DNA of 64,000 nt from Rhodocytophaga aerolata (GCF_030503435.1 NZ_JAUKPO010000010.1:62001-126000); one strand, 5' to 3'; positions 1 to 11,111 are shown, numbered from the stretch's first letter. Notes: a model not told the origin generated them from the letters alone. Numbers and translations: made by a program.

Positions 1-435
1 GGCGCTTAGGCTTTGATTTCTGGTAGTTGCCGCTGCTAATTGTTGCTTCGTATCTGTTAGCTGGTTATATAAATAAGCGTTCAGGCCAATACTTAAAATA
101 AATCCGGTAACGGCTGCCGCAAGCCAGTACATCGTAAAGTTTCTACCAGTTTTTGTTTCCCTTGAACTGTTCAGGCTTATCTCTTCTGGCATACTTACCT
201 CGTCAGTATCCAGTTGTTCCAGCTTATACCAGATTTTCTTCTTTAATGATGCTGGAGGCACCTGTTCATGTTGCATAATATAGGCTTCCAACGATGCACG
301 TATGGCTTCAATTTCAGCCTTTATCTGGGGATATTGTTTGGCCAGGCGTTCTACTTCAGCTGTTTCTTCAGGAGAAGCAATGCCAAGCACATAACTCTCC
401 AGAACTCCCGATGCTATGTAAGCTTGTATATCCAA
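1..435 (-). CDS. Anti-sigma factor (RskA-like), 3' end outside window
   Basis: The frame begins with TTG one base after the sigma-factor stop and stays open to the window edge (145 codons). It reads LDIQAYIASGVLESYVLGIA at the N-terminus. A soluble, charged cytoplasmic part of about 90 residues follows, then one hydrophobic segment (around residues 95-118, MYWLAAAVTGFILSIGL). This is the layout of a single-pass anti-sigma factor with a cytoplasmic sigma-binding domain and a periplasmic part that would lie beyond the window. A stop in the same frame just upstream, and no ATG, leave TTG as the only reasonable start. Translational coupling to the sigma gene supports a cognate pair. The family call is from layout and position, not from a strong motif. 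Confidence 0.75.
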   Translation of the reverse strand, partial: MDIQAYIASGVLESYVLGIASPEETAEVERLAKQYPQIKAEIEAIRASLEAYIMQHEQVPPASLKKKIWYKLEQLDTDEVSMPEEISLNSSRETKTGRNFTMYWLAAAVTGFILSIGLNAYLYNQLTDTKQQLAAATTRNQSLSA

Positions 436-436
436 T

Positions 437-985
437 TTATTTGAAGAATTCTCTTAAATGATTGATGGCAGATTTGACCCTGGTTTTTACCGTTCCCAAT
501 GGAATATTTAACTCTTCGGCGACTTCTGCCTGGGTAAATCCTTTGAAATATATATAATCTATAATAATCTTTTGTTCCGGCTTCAGGGTGTCTACGACCT
601 TATCTAACCCTATATGATCTACGGCTGATTGTGTTTGTGACTGGCCATCCATCATACTTACGTGATTATCCAATGACTGGATTTTGTTTGTATGCTTATA
701 ACTTTGTGACCGTAATCTGTCAATGGCGGTGTTGCGGCATACGTTCAATAACCATGTAAACAAAGTGCCTTTGGAAGCATCATAGGCATCAATATTTTTC
801 CAGATCTTGACAAATGCATCTTGTAATACGTCTTCTGCTAATGATTCTGAATGGACAATTTTGAGCACAATACCATACAGCACCCTGGAATAGTTGTCAT
901 ACAACAATTCAAACCCCTTCTTGTCTTTGTTTTTTAACAAACCAACAAGTTCTTTTTCAGTAATGGTAGACAGCGTTTTGTACAA
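437..985 (-). CDS. ECF RNA polymerase sigma factor
   Basis: This is a 182-residue sigma-70 family protein of the extracytoplasmic function type. Region 2 spans about residues 25-95 (LAEDVLQDAFVKIWKN, then FTWLLNVCRNTAIDRLR for -10 recognition). Region 4 spans about residues 125-178, with helix-turn-helix FTQAEVAEELNIPLGTVKTR for -35 recognition. Region 3 is absent, as usual for this group. The apparent start is TTG (positions 983-985); no ATG or GTG occurs between it and the upstream in-frame stop. A -7-like TAGATTTG lies at 1032-1039 on the same strand, about 45 bases upstream. It is followed at once by its anti-sigma factor, so activity is probably controlled by sequestration. The stimulus is not visible. 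Confidence 0.93.
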   Translation of the reverse strand: MYKTLSTITEKELVGLLKNKDKKGFELLYDNYSRVLYGIVLKIVHSESLAEDVLQDAFVKIWKNIDAYDASKGTLFTWLLNVCRNTAIDRLRSQSYKHTNKIQSLDNHVSMMDGQSQTQSAVDHIGLDKVVDTLKPEQKIIIDYIYFKGFTQAEVAEELNIPLGTVKTRVKSAINHLREFFK

Positions 986-1103
986 AGCCTGCTCGAGCGA
1001 AACGAAAAGATTAATTACCAGATAAACAAACCAAATCTATTATTGTTTGAAGATTTTTATGGCCTGAACAATATATAGTTGGCTTAAAAAATAACAAAAA
1101 GGA

Positions 1104-1129
1104 AAAGCCTTTCTCTATTGAAAGGCTTT
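1104..1129 (-). terminator. Intrinsic terminator of atpDC
   Basis: A perfect 10-bp inverted repeat AAAGCCTTTC / GAAAGGCTTT with a 6-base loop lies just past the atpC stop. On the minus strand it is followed by TTTTCCTTTTT. Confidence 0.8.
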
Positions 1130-1150
1130 GCTAGTACATTAGTTTATGCT

Positions 1151-1396
1151 TCAGGAGAGAACCGCTTCTGCTAAAACAGTTATTTTATTATCCAACACCT
1201 CTACTACTCCCCCATCTACAGTTACTGCCTGTTCACCTTGTGTAGTCCGGATCGTAACTTTTCCTCTCTCTAACAAACTAATCAGTGGAGCATGGTTATT
1301 CAACACTTGGAAAGATCCTTTCACTCCAGGAAACTGGGCAGAGATCACTTCTCCTGCAAAAACTCTCTGATCAGGCGTAATAATTTCTAAATACAT
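1151..1396 (-). CDS. atpC: F1Fo ATP synthase epsilon subunit
   Basis: This 81-residue protein matches the N-terminal beta-sandwich domain of the epsilon subunit (MYLEIITPDQRVFAGEV, then PGVKGSFQVLNNHAPL, a hallmark segment). Epsilon is part of the central stalk and couples rotation to catalysis in F1. The C-terminal helical hairpin found in longer epsilon subunits is missing; this short form is usual in Bacteroidota. It follows atpD on the same strand after 71 bases and ends at a clear terminator, so the two form an atpDC unit apart from the rest of the ATP synthase genes, which are not in this window. Confidence 0.95.
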   Translation of the reverse strand: MYLEIITPDQRVFAGEVISAQFPGVKGSFQVLNNHAPLISLLERGKVTIRTTQGEQAVTVDGGVVEVLDNKITVLAEAVLS

Positions 1397-1418
1397 GTGT
1401 GTACTGATTAATGGTAAA

Positions 1419-1460
1419 TGACGAATGATTACTAAGTATATACCTAATAATCATTCATCA
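1419..1460. repeat. Short palindromic repeat between atpD and atpC
   Basis: The left arm is TGACGAATGATTA (1419-1431) and the right arm TAATCATTCATCA (1448-1460), complementary with one mismatch around a 16-base spacer. The left-arm 13-mer occurs again at 22921-22933, after the helicase gene, also as one arm of an inverted repeat. It has no T-run and is not a classical terminator. It may moderate atpC expression or be a dispersed intergenic repeat. Confidence 0.5.
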
Positions 1461-1467
1461 ATAATCA

Positions 1468-3036
<1,569 letters not shown>

Positions 3037-3078
3037 CTATGATTTTATTTTAAAAAGAAAGGCTTTTTTTTCAGAGCA

Positions 3079-3109
3079 CAAAAGTAAGCGATAATTTACT
3101 CAATCCAAA
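3079..3109 (-). promoter_or_regulatory. Promoter of atpDC (TTTG-N19-TACTTTTG)
   Basis: On the minus strand TTTG (3106-3109), a 19-base spacer and TACTTTTG (3079-3086) match the Bacteroidota sigma consensus TTTG-N19-TAnnTTTG exactly. The -7 box is about 46 bases upstream of the atpD ATG. Confidence 0.75.
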
Positions 3110-3308
3110 GCATTGCCACATTACTTTTACATACCTACCGGTCAAGTATTTAGGATACTAAATGCCAGCATAGGATAAAGCCATTTCCTGTAGCTGATTG
3201 TTTCGGATGGATGTATCTGTAAATTTTATAGCAAACTACCTGCACTATTCCTATTGACTGATGGACTGAACGATTCTACTACCTCTGTAGGCTGATTGCT
3301 ATGTCCGG

Positions 3309-4166
3309 TTAAAATTTCATTACCATACTTACCCCCTGTGGCGTAGGAACAACCGTAAAAGAATGCTTATTTTTTTCTTTTATCATGGGGTATAGTTTTA
3401 ATACACTTTCGGCACAGGCAATTCCTAAGGCTGAGCCGAGCAATATATCTGAAAGCCAGTGGGCACCTACATATACTCTGGAAGCGCCAGTAATGACAGG
3501 AAGCGCATAAAATACTACTTTTAAAGGGACAAAATCTATTTGCCGGGCCAGAATCCAGGCTGTTGCTACCGATAACATAGTATGGCCAGAAGGAAATGAG
3601 TGATAATCGGCCCCTCCAAAAGGCTTGAAGCTAAAGGCACCTCTTTCAAATTCAGGCCGCGATCTTCCAACAGCCTCTTTGGCGATGGTTTGCAATAAAC
3701 CAGAGGTTGTAACAGAGGCTATAACCATAATACCAGTATCGCGTAACCAATCGTTGTTTACCAGTACGCCGCTTGCCCACAAAGCAACCATAAAAGGATA
3801 ATTGTATTCTGGCTGACCTAAAAAATTACCAACTTTTTCTAATTCATCAAATACTGGCCTTTGGTTCCGTTGCATCATTTTATACACCGGTTCATCTATG
3901 AACATGGCTGCGCCAGAAATCAGAAAAGCCCCTCCTAACCGGGCGAAATCCCTTTTTTGCCAGTGAAATGGCCTGGCATAGGTTTGTACTACTGTTAAAA
4001 TGGTATTTTTTCCATCTATGGCTACTCTCTTAAAAATATTTCTTTTCACAACAATACTATCCTGGCTATCCTGCGCAAAAACAGGAACCATTGAACCAGT
4101 ATGAATAAACAGAAAAAGAAGTACCAGAAAACCTGGCATTGGCAATTTTGGAAGGTGGTAGTACAT
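3309..4166 (-). CDS. PAP2-family membrane/periplasmic phosphatase
   Basis: This 285-residue protein has an N-terminal hydrophobic signal (PGFLVLLFLFIHTG, cleavage near VFAQ). The three motifs of the type 2 phosphatidic acid phosphatase superfamily are all present: KEAVGRSRP (residues 163-171), FPSGHT (PSGH 192-195) and SRVYVGAHWLSD (S229-R230 and catalytic H236). Such enzymes dephosphorylate lipid phosphates or undecaprenyl pyrophosphate at the periplasmic face, using a phospho-histidine intermediate. Substrate cannot be told from sequence. It is a lone gene with about 380 bases of non-coding DNA upstream. Confidence 0.92.
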   Translation of the reverse strand: MYYHLPKLPMPGFLVLLFLFIHTGSMVPVFAQDSQDSIVVKRNIFKRVAIDGKNTILTVVQTYARPFHWQKRDFARLGGAFLISGAAMFIDEPVYKMMQRNQRPVFDELEKVGNFLGQPEYNYPFMVALWASGVLVNNDWLRDTGIMVIASVTTSGLLQTIAKEAVGRSRPEFERGAFSFKPFGGADYHSFPSGHTMLSVATAWILARQIDFVPLKVVFYALPVITGASRVYVGAHWLSDILLGSALGIACAESVLKLYPMIKEKNKHSFTVVPTPQGVSMVMKF

Positions 4167-4548
4167 ACTTATATAAATAGGTGGTGGATAAAATTAGCAT
4201 AAGTTTATATGCAAAATATAGAAATCGTTTTATCTGCTATAGTACCCTGGAATATTTCTGCTAGCTACCAGATTGGCTGATAGTTTATAGCCTTTCTCTT
4301 CATACCTTATTACCGGATTCGCTGGGTAATTACCCCGAGAAGCATAAAATATCCTAGCACTAATTTACTCTAACAAACACAGGCTAAACCATTGAAAATC
4401 AAATTATAATACACCACTATTTTGTATACACATGCAAAGATACAGAGGTAATTTCTTTGCAAGTACCAGGTATATTTTAATCCGCATAATATTTGAGGCT
4501 ATGAAGAAAGCTTACAATAGTCTCCTACGTGAGCAGGAAAGGCAGCAT
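4167..4548. other. Intergenic region, no gene seen
   Basis: This is about 380 bases of AT-rich DNA between the PAP2 gene and the S9 peptidase stop. It must hold the promoter of the PAP2 gene (a TAATTTTA box lies about 25 bases upstream of its ATG). I see no convincing ORF or terminator. Confidence 0.4.
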
Positions 4549-6957
4549 TTACTTTCCGTCCCCTTCTGCTTTTAATTGTTCTTCAAATAATTTAAAAATA
4601 CGTTTATATTCATCTGTCCAGCTGCTGGGCTCTACAAAGGCATGGTCTTCCATAGGATAAACCGCCAGCTCCCAGTTATCTTTTTTAAGTTCAATCAGGC
4701 GCTGGGTTAAGCGAACAATATCCTGAAAGTGTACATTAACATCCAGCATACCATGGCACATCAGCAGGTGGCCTTTCAAACCTTCGGCATAATAAATAGG
4801 CGAACTTCTCGCGTAGGCCAGGCTGTCTGTATGCGGTTCGTTGAGAATATTAGAAGTATAAGGATGGTTATAATGTGCCCAATCTGTAACGGACCGCAGC
4901 GCACCGCCAGCTTTGAATACATCAGGCTGTGTAAACATGGCCATCAGTGTAATGAAGCCCCCATATGATCCACCATAAATACCGATTCTTTTTGGGTCTA
5001 CCCCCTGTTTCTCGACTAAAAACTTCGCACCATCTACATGATCAGTTAAATCTTTTCCGCCCATATGACGGTAAATGCCGGTCCGCCAGTCGCGTCCGTA
5101 GCCTGCGCTGCCACGATAATCAATATCTAACACCGTATACCCATTATCAACCAGCAGATTATGAAACATATATTCGCGGAAATACTGGCTCCAGAATTTA
5201 TGGGCATTTTGAAGATATCCGGCTCCATGCACAAATATAACTGCCGGCCCGTTGGGTACTACCTTTGCAGGTTTATATAACCGGGCATACACGTTTGCTC
5301 CATCTCTGGCAGGAAAGCTAAGCACCTCAGGCTCCCGCCAGGTATACGATTTAAATTCATCGCTGAGCGATTGCGTTATTTGTCTGGGTTTTGCACCTGC
5401 CTTGTTTTCCATCAAAAACAACTCCCAGGGTTTGGTAGCCGAAGAGTAACGCAGAGCAATGTATTTCTCGTCCGGCGAAAGATACGGTTCATAGGCACCT
5501 GTACCGGAAGTTAATTGTACAGCTTTACCTCCGGCCACCGGTAATTTATATACATGTTTTTCACCTGGATGTACTTCATTAGACAGATAAAAGAAATGCT
5601 TTTTATCTTTAGAGAGCACCACATTCGACACTTCATAGTTTCCTTTAGTTAACTGCTTCTTATTGCCAGTAACCACATCTATAGTATAGAGGTGTGAGTA
5701 GCCATCTGCCTCGCTATGATACCATATGGTATGGTTATCGCCAAGCCAGCCCAGATCGCCAGGGTTAGTCCAGCCGCCGTTAATACCCGGACCTGCTACC
5801 CAAGCCTCATCCCGCTGACGATCCAGAACGTTTATTTTTCGAGTGGCTATGTCGAAATTTAAGAGCCAGCGGTCTTTATTATCTGCTGATCTGGCAACCA
5901 TTACTGAGAAGCGGCCATCCGGAGACCAGTACGGCCCATGCAATACTATCTGCCGTTGTTCAGCTTTCTTAGCTGCCGTAGTATCGTTTGTAGATGCGGC
6001 TTTCTGTGGATACTCTTTTACATAATCTGGTTTATCGGATATGCCGGGTATCTCTTTTGTAGAAACTGCAAGCATGGTGTCTTTGGCAATATCATACACA
6101 AAAAATTCATAAGTAGTCTGATAATTAGCCACTTTAACCCTGGCAGGTAAATCTTCCGTGTAGCCGCTTTCGGTAACGTAACTAGGTACTTTTGTTGCCT
6201 TAATGGTTTTTGGCGATTTGGCTAACCGGTAAGTAATGTACTTTTCGTCGGGACTTAAACCAATAGCTGAAACAGTACGGTCATCCAGATATATCTCTTT
6301 AGGCGCTTTAGGCTTTTCTGCTTTTGTAATTTTTTCCGTCAGTTCCTTCTTCTCTTTTCTCTCTTTTACTACCTCAAAAAAGGTTAGTTGATCTTTATTC
6401 AGCCACTTATCGGCCTCCGTTTTTTTCTCCTCTTCTTTGGCCTTTCCTTTCTTAAAATTTGTTAACTGAACTGTGCTTCCATCGGCCAGATACCAGGCAA
6501 ACAGGTTGTCTTCTCTGGTAAATAGTACTTTTTTCTCATCAAAACTGAATACCGGATTTACCTCTGCTGCCTGAGTGCTTGTTATCTGCCTGGTTGTACC
6601 CTTTTTTGTATCCATCCAGTAGATATCTCCATTCTTTTCATACACTTTTTCGGAACGTGTGCGGTTATAAGTTCCTTCTGCCGGCAGGCTTACCCGTTTA
6701 GTTGGGGAAACTTTTGCCGGCGTGAGATTGCTCACAGAAACTGTATACAATGAATCGGCAGCATTTTTATCCGGATTCCATTTGAAAAAGAGTTGCTTGC
6801 TATCCTCGGACCAGAAAATATCACTGGGTGAAGTTCCCATCCATTTGGGGTCACGCATAATTTTCTCTACGGTGAGTGGTGCAAGTTGAGAGGTTTGAGC
6901 AAAGATGGAAGAAGGAACAAAAAGCAGGAATATACAATAGAAGAGTATGTGTTTCAT
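4549..6957 (-). CDS. Secreted S9-family prolyl oligopeptidase/dipeptidyl peptidase
   Basis: The frame opens at TTG 6975, but the ATG at 6957 gives a clean signal peptide (MKHILFYCIFLLFVPSSIFAQ, cleavage after FA), so I use it (802 residues). The first about 500 residues are a beta-propeller with repeated WSPDGR-, LSPDEKY- and SFDEKK-like blades. The C-terminal alpha/beta hydrolase domain carries GGSYGG with the nucleophile Ser (residue 670 when counted from TTG), Asp in MLDVN (745) and His in EDHAF (778), a complete catalytic triad. It probably cleaves peptides in the periplasm or outside for amino-acid supply. A Lys/Glu-rich insert at about 170-230 interrupts a propeller blade. It appears monocistronic. 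Confidence 0.93.
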   Translation of the reverse strand: MKHILFYCIFLLFVPSSIFAQTSQLAPLTVEKIMRDPKWMGTSPSDIFWSEDSKQLFFKWNPDKNAADSLYTVSVSNLTPAKVSPTKRVSLPAEGTYNRTRSEKVYEKNGDIYWMDTKKGTTRQITSTQAAEVNPVFSFDEKKVLFTREDNLFAWYLADGSTVQLTNFKKGKAKEEEKKTEADKWLNKDQLTFFEVVKERKEKKELTEKITKAEKPKAPKEIYLDDRTVSAIGLSPDEKYITYRLAKSPKTIKATKVPSYVTESGYTEDLPARVKVANYQTTYEFFVYDIAKDTMLAVSTKEIPGISDKPDYVKEYPQKAASTNDTTAAKKAEQRQIVLHGPYWSPDGRFSVMVARSADNKDRWLLNFDIATRKINVLDRQRDEAWVAGPGINGGWTNPGDLGWLGDNHTIWYHSEADGYSHLYTIDVVTGNKKQLTKGNYEVSNVVLSKDKKHFFYLSNEVHPGEKHVYKLPVAGGKAVQLTSGTGAYEPYLSPDEKYIALRYSSATKPWELFLMENKAGAKPRQITQSLSDEFKSYTWREPEVLSFPARDGANVYARLYKPAKVVPNGPAVIFVHGAGYLQNAHKFWSQYFREYMFHNLLVDNGYTVLDIDYRGSAGYGRDWRTGIYRHMGGKDLTDHVDGAKFLVEKQGVDPKRIGIYGGSYGGFITLMAMFTQPDVFKAGGALRSVTDWAHYNHPYTSNILNEPHTDSLAYARSSPIYYAEGLKGHLLMCHGMLDVNVHFQDIVRLTQRLIELKKDNWELAVYPMEDHAFVEPSSWTDEYKRIFKLFEEQLKAEGDGK

Positions 6958-7085
6958 GAATGGCCTGGTTTGCAATATCCGGCGAAATTACGGATTGTAA
7001 GGCATAATTTGCTAATAAAACGGTTACTTTTGATTGCTGCCCAGTTCCCATACCCATAAGGCTTGGTAAAAGCTTGTTGTATATG

Positions 7086-8621
7086 TTACAAGATCAGAAT
7101 TTTTTGTGTAATTACTTCCTGCGTATCTGCCACCTGTAGAATATATATTCCTGGCGGCAGATGAGTGGTGTCTAACTTAATTCCACTAGCAGGATATGAT
7201 AGGTAATTTCCTTGTAGCCAAGTATACCCCTTTGTATCCCACAGGCTGATCTGTATAGGGCTAGGGGTATTACCAGGCGAATAGGTAACTTCTAGATACT
7301 CTCCTCGTCTGGCTGGCACCGGGTTGATCTGCAAAATACGCTTATCGGTAACATCAATAGTTTGAATAGAGGAATAGGTAAATTTCCCATTCTTGTCCAC
7401 CATTTTTAAGCGGTAGTAATAGGTATGGCTCCCTTCTTTCCTATCTGTATACCGGTAACTTTGTATAGAATTTGAGGTACCTGCTGCTGCTTGCCGATGT
7501 ATTTCTTCGAATAAAATTGCATCTACAGACCGTTCCAGGGCAAAATAGCCGCTTTCTGTTTCAGTAGCTGTTTGCCAGGAAATTTGTATATCAGGTGAAG
7601 TATAGGTCACGTTAAAGTTGAGCAGGTTTACTGGCAAGGGCACCCAATTTACCGAAGTGAAAGTATAGAGGTTAGCAGGAAGGTTCAAAATATCTACGCG
7701 TTCAGATGCCATATAACCAATTCCTTCCCCAATATATGTTACTCCTTCAATTTGGCCTTTCACAAAAGCAAAACCCAATTCTATGCGCCGCTTGTTTCCG
7801 CTAAAAAATGAATCATCATGGTAATCAAATAAGAGCCACATAAATAATTTTGAATCAAAAGGATTTGGATGATAACCAATAAGTACAATTTCATTGGTAT
7901 TATCCCTGGCTATGTCCGCTCCGGTAATTGCTCCGTTTACGTTAAATGTTTCTTCAAGCGTAGCGACATATGAACCAGGAGCAGTAGGTACTATATAGTG
8001 TTTGGTTTGATACAAAGGGCCGATCCAATCTTTGGAAAATAAGTGCAGCTGGTTGTTTCTCACAAAAAAAGCTTCACAATCAAATTCAGTTCTGTTTTCT
8101 CCCTTTGGAGTAAAATCGGTTTGGTCACTATATGCGAAATTAATTACTTCGGCATTTACGCCCAATACCGGATCATTGTATAAGTCAGTTAGTGTTATTT
8201 TATATATTTTTAAATCTTGTCTGTTGCCATTTGCATTGTTCCCGAAGTCGCCAATGTATAAGTATTGATCATCGGCGGTAATATCTTCCCAATCTACATT
8301 CGTTGCATTAGTGACAGGTACGGTCCGCAGAATCTGTCCGGTAGCCGGATTAATTTTATATAATGAAGCTGCATTACCTCCATCGTTAAACGTCCACAAA
8401 TCACCATTTACATACGCTAAACCAGAGTTCTCATTTAGGTTGGTATTCAATAAAACCCCTTGAGGTAACGTATAATTAGTAGTTGCATAGCTACAACTTC
8501 CATTGTTATGTGTAGCATTCGGATTATAATTGGTAGCCTGAGGATCGGTACAGCCTTGCTGAGCAGCTAACGGATAGAAAGTTAGCCATAAAAATATGGC
8601 CAGTAAAACAGGCTTCATCAT
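7086..8621 (-). CDS. Secreted protein with type IX secretion C-terminal sorting domain
   Basis: A run of ATG codons at 8621/8618 starts a good signal peptide (MMKPVLLAIFLWLTFYPLAAQ); the frame also contains TTG at 8633. After the signal comes a short Cys/Asn segment (CTDPQATNYNPNATHNNGSC) typical of extracellular calcium-binding-like repeats. A domain of about 290 residues with propeller-like features follows (GGNAASLYKINPATGQILR). Next is a fibronectin-like region (ISWQTATETESGYFALERS). The last about 80 residues (INPVPARRGEYLEV ... LPPGIYILQV ... QKILIL) match the type A sorting signal recognised by the type IX system, so the protein should be exported and attached or released at the cell surface. 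No enzymatic motif is seen. Confidence 0.88.
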   Translation of the reverse strand: MMKPVLLAIFLWLTFYPLAAQQGCTDPQATNYNPNATHNNGSCSYATTNYTLPQGVLLNTNLNENSGLAYVNGDLWTFNDGGNAASLYKINPATGQILRTVPVTNATNVDWEDITADDQYLYIGDFGNNANGNRQDLKIYKITLTDLYNDPVLGVNAEVINFAYSDQTDFTPKGENRTEFDCEAFFVRNNQLHLFSKDWIGPLYQTKHYIVPTAPGSYVATLEETFNVNGAITGADIARDNTNEIVLIGYHPNPFDSKLFMWLLFDYHDDSFFSGNKRRIELGFAFVKGQIEGVTYIGEGIGYMASERVDILNLPANLYTFTSVNWVPLPVNLLNFNVTYTSPDIQISWQTATETESGYFALERSVDAILFEEIHRQAAAGTSNSIQSYRYTDRKEGSHTYYYRLKMVDKNGKFTYSSIQTIDVTDKRILQINPVPARRGEYLEVTYSPGNTPSPIQISLWDTKGYTWLQGNYLSYPASGIKLDTTHLPPGIYILQVADTQEVITQKILIL

Positions 8622-8969
8622 AAAAGGCAGCAATTGATCTTGTGGAAATTGTATGAATAGAGTCTGGAAAACTCTTTTACACCTGTTGTACTATTGAATA
8701 CTAGATTATACCGCTTTGGTAACAATGTAAATGCCTGTTCCTGTTTTCTATCCTTGATTTATAGCTGAACTGACAAGATAGATACAGCCTGGTTTTAATT
8801 ATTTACTACCCCTATGGAGTTTCAATGAAAGCCTAATTACCGGGCAAAGAAATTACATTCCAAAATGTACGTATTTGTCCGGATATTTTTATAGCTGGCT
8901 GGTAATTTGTTATATTGTCTATAATACAATCATAAGTAGGCTGATTTACTATCACTTAGTTAAATTTAT
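8622..8969. other. Divergent intergenic region
   Basis: About 350 bases separate the divergently transcribed T9SS cargo gene and the membrane-protein pair. It should contain both promoters. I could not find an exact TTTG-N19-TAnnTTTG match in either direction, and I see no ORF. Confidence 0.4.
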
Positions 8970-9941
8970 ATGAATGAAACGATTTTAAGAACATTAGCAG
9001 ATGAGCAACTTATAAGCCGGGAACAGGTTCAGCAGATTAAGGAGTATGAACGTGAGCATCCATTTTCGCTACATTGGGAACTGAAGACTATTTTATATCT
9101 GGGTGTAATCTTGCTGAACACCGGTTTAGGTTTGCTTATTTATCTGAACATTGACACAATTGGCCATCAGGCAGTTATTGCTTTAATTGCTGCTGTTTGC
9201 CTTGCCTGTTTCTGGTACGCCGAAAAACACAAAGCAGCTTTTAGTCTTTCCCGTGCTGAAAGTCCTTCTCCTTATTTTGATTACATTGTTTTGCTGGGTT
9301 GTTTTACCTTTTTGATATTAGAAGGCTATCTTCAATATCAATATCAGGTGTTTGGTCAGAAATACGGGCTGGCTACTTTTATACCAATGGTACTGTTCTT
9401 TTTTGTGGCCTATTATTTCGACCACAAAGGTATACTAGCAATGGCTATTACTGCTCTGGCCTCCTGGCTGGGAATAGCTGTAACTCCCTTAGATATATTT
9501 GATAACAACAACTTTGCCAGTGCCCGTATTATTTACACAGGCATTATTCTGGGTATTGTGCTATGTGGGGCTTCTTTCTTGCTGGCACAGCAGCATATAA
9601 AAAAACACTTTAGTTCTATCTATCTGAATTTTGGGGCAAATATTTTATTTATTTCCTGCCTGGCCGGATTAATGGCCCTGGATCATACCATGCTCTTTTC
9701 TGCTTTACTGGCTTTGGCAACTCTATCGGCCATATTCTATGCGAAAAAGGAAAATTCTTTTTATTTTCTGGTAATGGCTGTACTCTATGCCTATTGGGGA
9801 ATAAGTTACCTGATGTTCCAGATTGAAGCTCTCCATTCCAATGCCATTTTCTGGTACTTCATAGTTTCCTGTGCTGCTATTCTTATTTTTCTGGCACAGT
9901 ATAAGAAAATTTTAAAAGTTCAAAGCAATGATAGCGTATAA
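8970..9941 (+). CDS. DUF2157-like polytopic membrane protein
   Basis: This 323-residue protein has a soluble N-terminus of about 40 residues (LRTLADEQLISREQVQQIKE, a helical segment typical of DUF2157 proteins). About nine hydrophobic segments follow, for example TILYLGVILLNTGLGLLIYL, AVIALIAAVCLACFWY and FIPMVLFFFVAYYF. No catalytic motif is visible. The gene overlaps the next by 14 bases, so the two proteins are translationally coupled and may act together in the inner membrane. The function of the family is unknown. Confidence 0.8.
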   Translation: MNETILRTLADEQLISREQVQQIKEYEREHPFSLHWELKTILYLGVILLNTGLGLLIYLNIDTIGHQAVIALIAAVCLACFWYAEKHKAAFSLSRAESPSPYFDYIVLLGCFTFLILEGYLQYQYQVFGQKYGLATFIPMVLFFFVAYYFDHKGILAMAITALASWLGIAVTPLDIFDNNNFASARIIYTGIILGIVLCGASFLLAQQHIKKHFSSIYLNFGANILFISCLAGLMALDHTMLFSALLALATLSAIFYAKKENSFYFLVMAVLYAYWGISYLMFQIEALHSNAIFWYFIVSCAAILIFLAQYKKILKVQSNDSV

Positions 9942-11088
9942 TACACAGTGGCTGGATGCCTTAGCTATACAAAGACAATCCAGAAATTGGTACAGGAAGG
10001 GGCTTCTTTCTTCCATACAATTACAGGAAATCCAACAGAAGTTTGAATCCCATTTTTACACACCTAATCTGTTTATACGCATTGGGCTGGGTATTTTCTG
10101 CTGGATATTGGTGAGCAGCATTTTTGGCCTTCTTGGCGTAACACTGATAGAAAACTTCCGGAATGAAACCTGCACAGGCATCGTCTGCGTCTTCTTTAGT
10201 GTAGGGTTATTTGCAACACTGGAGTTTGTTATTAAAGAAAAAAAATTCTATCAGGCTGGGATTGACGATGCGCTTCTGTATATGGCAGTTATCCTGGCGA
10301 TTGTGGGTATCAGTCTACTATTTGCTCCGCTATTTGAGAAATACGAGGCATTATACTTTCTGGCAGCACTCCCTTTACTGCTGGTTGCTGCCGTACGTTA
10401 CACTGACACGGTAGGTACAGCTTTTAGTTTTGCTTGTAGTACAGCTATTATCTTTTACCTTTTTAAGGAAAGCACTGTAGCCGCCAGGTTTATTCCTTTT
10501 GCATGTATGGTATTTACAGCAGGCACATATTATTTGGTCCGCACTCAAAAACAAAACGAGGTGTTGCGTTTCTGGGCCAACTGCCTGACAGTTTTAGAAG
10601 CTTGTTGCCTTATTCTGTTTTACATAAGTGGAAACTATTTTGTTGTAGAAGGCTTAGGAGAACAGTTGTTTCCTGGATTCAGCATTCCGTTTTCCTTTAT
10701 TTTCTGGGTATTTACAGCCGTCGTTCCTTTTGCATATATCTATTTTGGACTTGAAAAAAAGGATAGATTGCTGCTAAGAATAGGTCTACTACTTCTGGCA
10801 ATTTCTGTAATCACTTTTAAGTATTATTTCAGCCTTGGGCATTACGAGGTTACGCTCACGATAGGTGGAGGGATTTTACTGGCTGTTGCCTATTTTGCTA
10901 TTAATTACCTCAAGAAAAAGCCCGGAAGGTATACATACACAGAAGACCGCTCAGAGGAAGAAATAAGTTTAGAACAGACAGAAGCAATTTTAATTGCCCA
11001 GACTGCCGGTTCGCCCACTGCTCCAGATAAGGGCTTCGATTTTGGTGGGGGGAAATTTGGCGGCGGCGGTGCCGGTGGTAATTATTAA
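9928..11088 (+). CDS. Polytopic membrane protein with glycine-rich C-terminus
   Basis: This 386-residue protein has an N-terminal soluble stretch (LDALAIQRQSRNWYRKGLLS, similar in layout to the protein before it). About ten transmembrane helices follow, then a cytoplasmic acidic segment (YTEDRSEEEISLEQTEAIL). The tail is glycine-rich (FDFGGGKFGGGGAGGNY). Gly-rich ends of this type occur on other bacterial membrane proteins but have no agreed role. The start overlaps the upstream gene by 14 bases. A strong hairpin 20 bases after the stop ends the transcript. Probably a partner or diverged paralogue of the upstream protein; function unknown. Confidence 0.8.
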   Translation: MIAYNTQWLDALAIQRQSRNWYRKGLLSSIQLQEIQQKFESHFYTPNLFIRIGLGIFCWILVSSIFGLLGVTLIENFRNETCTGIVCVFFSVGLFATLEFVIKEKKFYQAGIDDALLYMAVILAIVGISLLFAPLFEKYEALYFLAALPLLLVAAVRYTDTVGTAFSFACSTAIIFYLFKESTVAARFIPFACMVFTAGTYYLVRTQKQNEVLRFWANCLTVLEACCLILFYISGNYFVVEGLGEQLFPGFSIPFSFIFWVFTAVVPFAYIYFGLEKKDRLLLRIGLLLLAISVITFKYYFSLGHYEVTLTIGGGILLAVAYFAINYLKKKPGRYTYTEDRSEEEISLEQTEAILIAQTAGSPTAPDKGFDFGGGKFGGGGAGGNY

Positions 11089-11111
11089 GTAATACCTTTC
11101 AAAAATAATTT

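Noticed and set aside
1146-1370. Plus-strand ORF opposite atpC
   Set aside because: It is antisense to a well-supported gene and has no features of its own.
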